From Acidobacteriota bacterium (GTDB lineage: Bacteria; Acidobacteriota; UBA890), in assembly GCA_030609765.1 (NCBI GenBank), contig JAUWTE010000245.1, positions 1 through 5,430 on the forward strand: a stretch of DNA of 5,430 nt, read 5' to 3'. A program made the position numbers and the translations under genes. The stretch's first letter is position 1. Each line of letters starts with the position of its first letter. The notes under the pieces are model-generated. The model was not told the origin of the DNA. It did no database searches and worked only from the letters and a program-made list of their open reading frames with translations. Shown here piece after piece: positions 1 through 5,390 of the stretch.

Positions 1-321
1 GTGCCGTACCGCAAGTTCGATGGCGTCCAGGAGCGAAAGCTCGAGCTCGTCCCGGTCGTCCTCCTCCTGGTTCTGCACCAGCGTGGCCATGAACTCGGGC
101 GTTATCTCGAGCCCGGCGGGCAGCGAATCGCTGCCGATGGCCATCGAGGCACGAATCGCCTCCTGCAGGGCCGGATCGAGCGCTCTCTGGGCGCTCTCGT
201 CGGGGGTGGTCCCCGTTGCCATGGGCCCCGTGCTGTCCTGGGCGGGGGCGATTTGCGGGAGGGCCACGACCAGCAGGCAGGCGAGCAACGCTCGTGCCAG
301 CGAGGATCTCTTGTGCAGCAT
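1..321 (-). CDS. TolC-family outer-membrane efflux channel, N-terminal part (cut by window edge)
   Basis: Only the first 107 codons are present; the frame stays open to the left edge, so the rest lies outside the window. The protein starts MLHKRSSLARALL, a typical Sec signal peptide: basic n-region, hydrophobic residues 11-24 and a likely cleavage site after APA (residue 27). Residues 28-92 form a polar, increasingly acidic segment with no family I recognise. Residues 95-107, LSLLDAIELAVRH, match the opening of the first TolC/OEP repeat, usually of the form LsLeeAieLAlrnN. The ATG at 321 is fixed by a strong Shine-Dalgarno sequence 8 nt upstream. It is the last gene of the adaptor-ATPase-permease-permease series, where an outer-membrane exit duct for the same pump is expected. 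The family call rests on a short motif plus signal peptide and context, so it is likely but not certain. Confidence 0.8.
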   Translation of the reverse strand, partial: MLHKRSSLARALLACLLVVALPQIAPAQDSTGPMATGTTPDESAQRALDPALQEAIRASMAIGSDSLPAGLEITPEFMATLVQNQEEDDRDELELSLLDAIELAVRH

Positions 322-329
322 CGGTTGGT

Positions 330-336
330 ACCTCCT
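330..336 (-). promoter_or_regulatory. Strong ribosome binding site of the tolC-like gene
   Basis: The minus strand reads AGGAGGT, a full-length match to the anti-Shine-Dalgarno sequence, 8 nt before the ATG at 321. It is the strongest such site in the window and decides the start of the truncated gene. It suggests the outer-membrane channel is translated independently, whereas the upstream genes have weaker sites placed on the preceding stop codon. Confidence 0.8.
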
Positions 337-393
337 GGGGAGCAACTTGTCAGGCGCGATCATTGTCGATCTTTCTTACAGAACGGGGAGCCG

Positions 394-454
394 GGGACTC
401 TGGTTTCGTCTCAGGGACTCTGATTTGGTCTCAGGACTCTGCCTTTGTGGTCTA
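394..454. repeat. Three tandem copies of a ~20-nt direct repeat between permease and tolC-like gene
   Basis: On the plus strand, copy 1 (394-413) reads GGGACTCTGGTTTCGTCTCA. Copy 2 (414-433) reads GGGACTCTGATTTGGTCTCA, differing at two positions. Copy 3 (434-454) is degenerate, keeping GGACTCTG, a TTTG core and a final GTCTA. The third copy reaches into the stop codon of the second permease (TAG on the minus strand at 454-452), so the array begins exactly where coding ends. The units are direct, not palindromic, and I see no terminator-like stem in them. The period is close to two helical turns, which would fit a protein-binding array, but a remnant of a dispersed intergenic repeat is equally possible. 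Confidence 0.85.
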
Positions 455-1717
455 TTCGTACCGCAATGCGTCGACGGGGTCGAGACGAGCGGCCCGATTG
501 GCAGGATAGATGCCGAAGAATATCCCTACAAGTGAAGAAAAGCCGACGGCGATGGTGAACGACCACCAGGGGAGAGAAACCGGGAAAGAGGTGGCCAGGT
601 AGACACCGTAGGCAATGCTGGATCCGAGCAGGACGCCGATGATCCCGCCGGCGGCGGCCAATGACGCGGATTCGGCCAGAAACTGGAAGAGAATATCGCT
701 GCGTCGCGCCCCGAGCGCCTTGCGTACGCCGATCTCGCGGGTGCGCTCGGTTACCGACACCAGCATGATGGCCATGACGCCAATGCCGCCCACCATCAGG
801 GCCACGGACGACAGCGCGACGAGCACGAGGAAGAAGGCGGTGGAGATCTGCCGCCAGATTTCGATCACCGAGTCCTGGGAGAGCAGGTCGAAGTCGGCCT
901 CCTGGTCGGCGCGCAGGCCGTGACGAGTGCGCATGACGCCCTCGACGTCCATCTGCATGTCGGCGATTGGAACCCCTTCCTTGGCCCTCATGATGAGGGT
1001 GGCGTTGCCGGCACGTGGCCCGAAGAGCTTGCGATAGTTGCTGCCCGGGACGAGAACCAGATTGTCGGCCTGCTCGCCGGCGATGCTCGAGATATCGCGC
1101 TGTTTGAGCGCGCCGATCACCCGGTACTGGCGCCCCCTCAATCGCACGCTGCGGCCGATCGGGTCGTTGACTCCGAACAGCGCACGCGTGGGCGCATCGC
1201 CGAGCACCAGCACATCGGAGCGCTGGCGCATGTCGATCTCGGTGAAGAAGCGGCCGTATAGCAGCTGCATGTCGCCGGAGTCGAGAAAATCGGTGCCGAC
1301 GCCGATGATCTCCAACTCGCTCGTGCGCTCGCCCCGATACCAGGCGCGGCCGCGGCTCGGCGGGAAGCCGCCGCCGCCCCACATCACCGAGACGCTGTCC
1401 ACCGTAGCGGCCTGCTCGCGAATCGTCTCGGCGTCCGCTTCAGTGAGGTCGGGACGATTGATCAGGTCCATGAAATCCTGCCCCGAGGTAATCGACTGGA
1501 TGCTGAACTTCGCGAGGATCAGGGTGTCCGTTCCCATGCTCTCTATCTGACTCGTGATCGTCGTATCGAATCCCATGATCAGGCTGGTCACAGCGACCAC
1601 CATGGTGATGCCGATGACGATACCCAGGACGGTGAGCACCGAGCGCATCTTGTGCCCCCACAGGCTGTCCCATGCCATCCTCAGGATCTCGCCGACCAAT
1701 CCCCTGCCCATGCTCAT
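452..1717 (-). CDS. MacB/FtsX-family ABC transporter permease (second of a tandem pair)
   Basis: This 421-residue integral inner-membrane protein has the MacB layout without a fused ATPase. It has a short cytoplasmic amphipathic start, TM1 at about 27-47 (after the motif KMRSVLTVLGIVIG), a periplasmic MacB_PCD-type domain at about 50-288, then three TM segments at about 294-322, 342-374 and 384-406. After TM2 comes the conserved cytoplasmic coupling segment ERTREIGVRKALGA (about 324-337). The end, FGIYPANRAARLDPVDALRYE, is the usual C-terminal signature of the family. Such permeases do not form a classical channel; they transmit ATPase motion to a periplasmic domain that pushes substrate through adaptor and TolC. 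It is a clear but diverged paralogue of the permease immediately upstream and probably forms a heterodimer with it. The first ATG (1717) is preferred over the ATG two codons later because TAGGAG lies 7 nt before it. The substrate is unknown. Confidence 0.93.
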   Translation of the reverse strand: MSMGRGLVGEILRMAWDSLWGHKMRSVLTVLGIVIGITMVVAVTSLIMGFDTTITSQIESMGTDTLILAKFSIQSITSGQDFMDLINRPDLTEADAETIREQAATVDSVSVMWGGGGFPPSRGRAWYRGERTSELEIIGVGTDFLDSGDMQLLYGRFFTEIDMRQRSDVLVLGDAPTRALFGVNDPIGRSVRLRGRQYRVIGALKQRDISSIAGEQADNLVLVPGSNYRKLFGPRAGNATLIMRAKEGVPIADMQMDVEGVMRTRHGLRADQEADFDLLSQDSVIEIWRQISTAFFLVLVALSSVALMVGGIGVMAIMLVSVTERTREIGVRKALGARRSDILFQFLAESASLAAAGGIIGVLLGSSIAYGVYLATSFPVSLPWWSFTIAVGFSSLVGIFFGIYPANRAARLDPVDALRYE

Positions 1718-1724
1718 CGTCTTG

Positions 1725-1730
1725 CTCCTA
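1725..1730 (-). promoter_or_regulatory. Shine-Dalgarno overlapping the upstream stop codon (second permease)
   Basis: The minus strand reads TAGGAG, then 7 nt, then the ATG at 1717. The first three bases are the TAG stop of the preceding permease, so a ribosome ending there sits on the next gene's initiation site. This decides between the two nearby ATG codons and suggests coupled, near-equal production of the two permeases. Confidence 0.7.
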
Positions 1731-3005
1731 ACTCTCGTAGCCGAGCGCCGTGATGGGCTCGAGCCGGGCGGCGCGGCTCGCCGGGTAGATGCCGAAGACG
1801 ACTCCGACGACGGAAACGACGCCGAGCGCCAGCCACACCGACCAGAGCTGCAGGGTGTAGGGAAGGGGAGAGAACATCCCGACCAGCGTGGCGGCGCCGT
1901 AGCCGAGCAGAAGGCCCATCACGCCGCCGACCAGCGACAAGGTGATCGCTTCGACGAGAAACTGCCAGAGGATCTGCCGGTAGGTGGCGCCAACTGCCTT
2001 GCGCACGCCGATCTCACGGGTTCTTTCGGTAACCACCATGAGCATGATGTTCATGATCACGATGCCGCCGACAACCAGGGCCATGGCCACCACTGATATC
2101 AAAATAGTGTAGATGCCGGTTGTAGCCTGGCGGTAAATATCAACGAACGTGTCGGCGCTGGTGATGGCGAAATTGTCGGCGTCGCCGGGGCGCAACCGAT
2201 GGCGGATGCGCATCAGCAGGCGGGCTTCATCCATGGCCTGGTCGAGGAGCTCCGGGGTGCGCGGCTTGATCGTGAGCCCGAGCGACTGGCGACTGCCGAA
2301 AAGTCGCTGAAACGCCCCAACAGGCACGACGATCAGCTCGTCCTGGCTGAAGCCCAGGATCGAGCCCTTCGGTGCCAGAACGCCGATGACCGTGAAGTGG
2401 GTGCCTCGAATACGCACGCGCTTACCCAGCGTCGACTGCACCGGTAAACCGGGAAAGAGCTGCTCGATGGTATCGGCTCCGATCAGTGCCACGGAGCGGT
2501 TGCGACGTGTCTCCAGGATCGAAAAATAGCGTCCTGCCTGCAGCCCGAAAGTGTCGGTGAGCACATATTCGTAGGAGCGCCCGTTGATTCCCACATTGTC
2601 GAGGCTGATGTTGCGGTACTCGACGTTGGCTCTCCGGTCGACACCCTCGACGACGGCCGCGAAGGTTTCGCCCTCCTCGCGCAACGCGCGCGCGTCAGCG
2701 CGCGTCAGCCGCGGGTTGCTGCGGGTGGCGCGATCCATCTCCTCGGAGAAGATCATGCCGCGCCTCTGGAGCGTGAATACGTCGGTGCCCTCGGAGGTAA
2801 AAATGTCGGTGACCTCGGCGTCGAGGCCCTGGATGATCGAGACCACCAGGATGATCGAGGAGACGGCGATGATGTTGCCGAGGACCGTCAGAAAGGAGCG
2901 CAGCTTGTTGGACCACAGCGCCTCGAGCGCGATGCCGACTCCCTCGAACAGACCCACAAAGCGCCCAGCGCGCTGGATCTTGCGAGACTGCCCCGTGGCA
3001 CCCAT
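1728..3005 (-). CDS. MacB/FtsX-family ABC transporter permease (first of a tandem pair)
   Basis: The protein is 425 residues with the stand-alone MacB permease architecture. A cytoplasmic amphipathic stretch (about 17-34) leads into TM1 (about 38-58) following the motif KLRSFLTVLG. A large periplasmic domain spans about 62-293, with the MacB_PCD-like phrases VALIGADTIEQLFPG and GKRVRIRGTHFTVIGVLAPKGS. Three C-terminal TM segments lie at about 297-325, 345-372 and 387-409. The coupling segment ERTREIGVRKAVGA (about 327-340) and the ending GIYPASRAARLEPITALGYES are canonical. TM1 reads LGNIIAVSS where the family, and the neighbouring paralogue, usually have LGI-IG-, so the first glycine-rich turn is altered. 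It starts 8 nt after the ATPase stop; AGGG overlapping that TAG gives a modest ribosome binding site 6 nt before the ATG. Likely role: one half of a heterodimeric permease that works the adaptor-TolC conduit. The substrate is unknown. Confidence 0.93.
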   Translation of the reverse strand: MGATGQSRKIQRAGRFVGLFEGVGIALEALWSNKLRSFLTVLGNIIAVSSIILVVSIIQGLDAEVTDIFTSEGTDVFTLQRRGMIFSEEMDRATRSNPRLTRADARALREEGETFAAVVEGVDRRANVEYRNISLDNVGINGRSYEYVLTDTFGLQAGRYFSILETRRNRSVALIGADTIEQLFPGLPVQSTLGKRVRIRGTHFTVIGVLAPKGSILGFSQDELIVVPVGAFQRLFGSRQSLGLTIKPRTPELLDQAMDEARLLMRIRHRLRPGDADNFAITSADTFVDIYRQATTGIYTILISVVAMALVVGGIVIMNIMLMVVTERTREIGVRKAVGATYRQILWQFLVEAITLSLVGGVMGLLLGYGAATLVGMFSPLPYTLQLWSVWLALGVVSVVGVVFGIYPASRAARLEPITALGYES

Positions 3006-3013
3006 GCCGCGCC

Positions 3014-3805
3014 CTAATCCTTCCCGAATCGGGGAGTCTGTCTTTCGTCGGAGACGATGAGCCCGTCGAGCACCTTGACACCACGGTGCGCGTAGCCCGA
3101 AATGTCGTCCTCGTGGGTGACCAGGATGATCGTCTGGCCGTTCTCGTGCAGACCGACTAACAGCTGCATGATCTCGTGGGAGGTCTTGGAATCGAGGGTC
3201 CCTGTGGGCTCGTCGGCGAGCACGATGGCCGGGTCGTTGACGAGGGCGCGGGCCACCGCGACACGCTGGCGCTCACCGCCGGAGAGCTCGTTGGGGCGGT
3301 GGTCTGCGCGGTCGGCGAGGCCTACCTTCTCGAGCGCAGCCATGGCCCTCTGGTGGCGATTGCGCCCCCCGACCCCGGAATAGATCAGCGGCAGCTCGAC
3401 GTTGTGCAGCGAGGTGGCGCGGGCAAGCAGGTTGAAGGTCTGAAAGACGAAGCCGATCTCGCGGTTGCGAACGGCGGCAAGCTCGTCATCGTCGAGGCCG
3501 GAGACCTCGGTGCCGTTGAGCTTGTAGGTGCCCTCGGTGGGGGTATCGAGGCAGCCGAGCAGGTTCATCAGGGTCGATTTGCCGGAGCCCGACGGGCCCA
3601 TGATGGCGAGAAACTCGTTGGGCATCACATCGAGATCGACGCCATCCAAAGCCCGTACCTCGACTTTGGCCATGCGGTAGATCTTTTTCAGGCCGCGGGC
3701 CTCGATCATGTTGCCGGTAGCGGCCGGAACGTCGGGCTGCGGGGATGGGGGCTGCTCGACTACTTCTGTAGCCACGGGATCATTTCCCGCTTCAACTTCA
3801 CTCAC
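3014..3805 (-). CDS. MacB/LolD-class ABC transporter ATPase
   Basis: This 263-residue cytoplasmic ATPase energises the two adjacent permeases. All catalytic elements are intact: Walker A GPSGSGKST (70-78), Q-loop glutamine 122 in GFVFQTFNLL, signature LSGGERQRVA (174-183), Walker B IVLADEP with catalytic Glu199, D-loop TLDS (203-206) and switch His231 in VTHE. The phrase LLGCLDTPTEG after Walker A is typical of the MacB/LolD/LptB-like export group. The GTG start at 3805 is chosen because GGAGGGAGG lies just upstream and because it gives a compact 8-nt overlap with the adaptor's stop. An ATG at 3709 (231 residues, nearer the family's usual length) lacks a ribosome binding site but cannot be excluded. 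The chosen start gives a 32-residue, Pro/Glu/Val-rich N-terminal extension ahead of the ABC domain. The open frame continues further upstream inside the adaptor gene, but that part looks like chance. Confidence 0.95.
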   Translation of the reverse strand: MSEVEAGNDPVATEVVEQPPSPQPDVPAATGNMIEARGLKKIYRMAKVEVRALDGVDLDVMPNEFLAIMGPSGSGKSTLMNLLGCLDTPTEGTYKLNGTEVSGLDDDELAAVRNREIGFVFQTFNLLARATSLHNVELPLIYSGVGGRNRHQRAMAALEKVGLADRADHRPNELSGGERQRVAVARALVNDPAIVLADEPTGTLDSKTSHEIMQLLVGLHENGQTIILVTHEDDISGYAHRGVKVLDGLIVSDERQTPRFGKD

Positions 3806-5144
3806 GATCGCCTCCCTCCGCGTCGTCGCGCTCACGTTCCCTAGCACGGTCGCCGTCCAGGAGCGTACGGATGATATCGAAGGGGCCGATGATAACCTTG
3901 TCGTCAAGCTCTATGCCGCTCAGTACCTCGAAATGTCGCTCACCGGCGATGCCGATCTCGATGGGCACGAAGATGGCGCGGTCGTCGCGCAAAATGAAGG
4001 CTCCCTCGACCTCGACGGTCTCGTTCTCAGTCTTGCCAGTCGCGGTGCCATTCTCGGCGGGCTCGTCCGCATTTGCCGGCGTCCCAGAGCTCTCCTCAGT
4101 GGCGGAACCCCCCTCCAGGCCGTTCGCCAGCCAGTCCTCCCACTCACGCACCACCTCGCCGTTCTCGTCGAGCTCCACCTCGCGCAGAATCAGCGCCTGA
4201 ATGGGCACGGCAAGAACCTCGGCGCGCTCCGCGGTGACGATATCGGCGGTGCACGACAGACCCGGCCGGGCGCCCAGAACGGTGTCGTTGAGGCGTACGA
4301 CGACCTTGAAGTTGATCGCTTGGCCGCTGGCCGCGGCCTGGGCATTGATCGGGCTCTTGCCCACCTCGGTCACCAACGCCGGAAACTCGACATCGGGGAA
4401 GGCGTCGATCGTGACGGTAGCCTCTTGGCCCATCTCGACGCTGACGATGTCGGTTTCATCGACTTCGATTTCAGCTTCGATAATCGACAAGTCGGCGATG
4501 GTCATGATCACGGTGCCGGGGTTGTTCATGGTCCCGGTCATGACGTTCTCACCCTCCTCGATATTCAGGCGAGTGATGATGCCGTCGATCGGGGATCGGA
4601 TGATGACCTGGCTCAGGTCGTACTCGGCTTGCGCGAGGGCGGCCTCGATCCGTGTAACGTCGATGCGCCGGGTTTCCAGCGTGCGCTCGGATCGTTGCGT
4701 CTCCTGCAGTGCCTGCTCGTAGATCTCGTAGGAAATCAGCTCTTGCTGGTAGAGACCCTCGCGGCGATCGAGCTGCTGGCGCGCGAACGATAGGCTTTCC
4801 TCCGCGAGAGCTACCTGGGTGCGCGCCGACGCCAAACTGGCCTGCATCTGATCGACCTGGCTGGTGAGGCGCTGCGGATCGATCTCGATCAAGAGATCAC
4901 CACGGCTGACGACCTGTCCCTCGATGACTTCGAGACGTGTGGTGCGTCCCATGACTTGTGAGGAGATGTTGACCTCACGAGCCGGCTGAATCGCGCCTGA
5001 ACCGGAGACCGTAGCCGTAAGGTCACGACGCTCGACTGCCTCAGTGGCGACCTCGGGCGCGGCGGGCTCCTTCCAATACAGATTCGCGGCGATGCCGGCT
5101 CCGGCTACAGCAATGACCACGATACCGATGAGGAATTTCTTCAT
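3798..5144 (-). CDS. MacA/HlyD-type periplasmic adaptor (membrane fusion protein)
   Basis: The 448-residue protein is anchored in the inner membrane by an uncleaved N-terminal helix (about 4-22, after MKK) and has no lipobox. Domains in order: beta-barrel start and first lipoyl half (about 36-90, with EGQVVSRGDLLIEIDP), an alpha-hairpin coiled coil (about 93-180), the second lipoyl half (about 181-218, RSPIDGIITR-EEGENV), a beta-barrel (about 220-305) and a membrane-proximal domain (about 308-425). The hairpin tip has Arg127, Leu131 and Ser138, matching the R-x3-L-x6-S spacing linked to TolC docking in AcrA and MacA. An insert at about 322-380, acidic and Gly/Ser/Thr/Glu-rich, interrupts the membrane-proximal domain between VPIQALILRE and GAFILRDD. 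The C-terminal tail (432-448) is highly charged. It is the first gene of the operon, and its stop overlaps the ATPase start. It would bridge the permease pair to the outer-membrane channel. Closest in kind to MacA; the substrate is not deducible. Confidence 0.94.
   Translation of the reverse strand: MKKFLIGIVVIAVAGAGIAANLYWKEPAAPEVATEAVERRDLTATVSGSGAIQPAREVNISSQVMGRTTRLEVIEGQVVSRGDLLIEIDPQRLTSQVDQMQASLASARTQVALAEESLSFARQQLDRREGLYQQELISYEIYEQALQETQRSERTLETRRIDVTRIEAALAQAEYDLSQVIIRSPIDGIITRLNIEEGENVMTGTMNNPGTVIMTIADLSIIEAEIEVDETDIVSVEMGQEATVTIDAFPDVEFPALVTEVGKSPINAQAAASGQAINFKVVVRLNDTVLGARPGLSCTADIVTAERAEVLAVPIQALILREVELDENGEVVREWEDWLANGLEGGSATEESSGTPANADEPAENGTATGKTENETVEVEGAFILRDDRAIFVPIEIGIAGERHFEVLSGIELDDKVIIGPFDIIRTLLDGDRARERERDDAEGGDRE
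3811..3819 (-). promoter_or_regulatory. Ribosome binding site supporting the GTG start of the ATPase
   Basis: The minus strand reads GGAGGGAGG, giving two overlapping GGAGG boxes 5 and 9 nt before the GTG at 3805. No comparable site precedes the internal ATG at 3709. The site lies inside the last codons of the adaptor gene, so ATPase translation is probably coupled to that of the adaptor. Confidence 0.65.
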
Positions 5145-5288
5145 GGACGTTCCGTTTCCCTATGTGCTGCCTCTTACGCGTACTTCGGCGCCTGTGCCCA
5201 GGATTTGCCAGGCCGCGGTGTTTTGTTTACCTGTGGGGAGCAGGAACGGCGACAAGCCACCCGCGATGCCGACGTAAAAGGCGATTTC

Positions 5289-5297
5289 ATTCTATCA
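5289..5297 (-). promoter_or_regulatory. Candidate extended -10 promoter for the export operon
   Basis: The minus strand reads TGATAGAAT: a TAGAAT hexamer (one mismatch to TATAAT) preceded by the TGn extended -10 element, followed by an AT-rich GAAAT stretch. No good -35 box is seen 16-18 nt upstream, which is tolerable for extended -10 promoters. It is the best promoter-like site upstream of the adaptor and points toward it. The call assumes a housekeeping sigma-70-type consensus in an unidentified host. Confidence 0.45.
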
Positions 5298-5349
5298 TGG
5301 GCGACCTTCTGATTGAGTTGTGCCGCAGCACCTGATTTTCTGCCGCTGG

Positions 5350-5358
5350 TGATAGACT
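5350..5358 (+). promoter_or_regulatory. Candidate divergent extended -10 promoter
   Basis: The plus strand reads TGATAGACT, nearly the same extended -10 sequence as the operon-facing candidate on the other strand, pointing off the right edge. No clear -35 box is seen. If real, it would drive a divergent gene whose coding part lies mainly outside the window. The evidence is the short motif only. Confidence 0.3.
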
Positions 5359-5372
5359 AAAGTTCTCCCTGG

Positions 5373-5390
5373 GCCCCTAGTCCGAGGGGC
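5373..5390. other. GC-rich hairpin in the upstream region
   Basis: A perfect 6-bp inverted repeat, GCCCCT and AGGGGC, surrounds a 6-nt loop (AGTCCG). On the plus strand it is followed by only three T residues (TTTCG), so it is a poor intrinsic terminator. It would lie at the start of any transcript from the plus-strand promoter candidate, or near the end of a gene arriving on the minus strand. It could be an operator, an RNA leader stem or a chance stem. Confidence 0.35.

Noticed and set aside
271..321. Lipoprotein lipobox (LLAC, Cys15) in the tolC-like signal peptide
   Set aside because: Only about four hydrophobic residues precede the Cys, the hydrophobic core continues past it to residue 24, and a good signal peptidase I site follows at residue 27.
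322..393. Terminator or separate promoter between the repeat and the tolC-like gene
   Set aside because: No stem followed by a T-run is seen, and the only -10-like stretch (TAAGAA on the minus strand) has no supporting -35 box.
1..535. Long plus-strand open frames covering the left end
   Set aside because: They read antisense to the signal peptide and TolC-like start on the minus strand, have low-complexity Arg/Ser-rich translations with no recognisable motif, and are explained by the scarcity of stop codons in GC-rich DNA.
411..1382. A 323-residue minus-strand frame inside the second permease gene
   Set aside because: Its translation is Arg/His-rich and out of frame with the well-conserved permease, which is the real gene; this is a GC-rich shadow frame.
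2690..2709. Tandem 10-bp duplication GCGCGTCAGC in the first permease
   Set aside because: It lies inside the conserved coding frame (around LTRADARAL) and is explained by Arg/Ala/Asp codon use in GC-rich DNA; there is no sign of a frame disruption.
3806..3907. ATPase start at the upstream ATG (297 residues)
   Set aside because: It would overlap the adaptor gene by more than 100 nt; the extra residues look like out-of-frame adaptor sequence, and a better-supported GTG start lies at 3805.
3708..4793. A 361-residue plus-strand frame opposite the adaptor gene
   Set aside because: It reads antisense to a fully conserved adaptor, has no ribosome binding site worth noting and no recognisable domain. 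Its hydrophilic Asp/Leu/Gly composition is what the complement of that gene gives.
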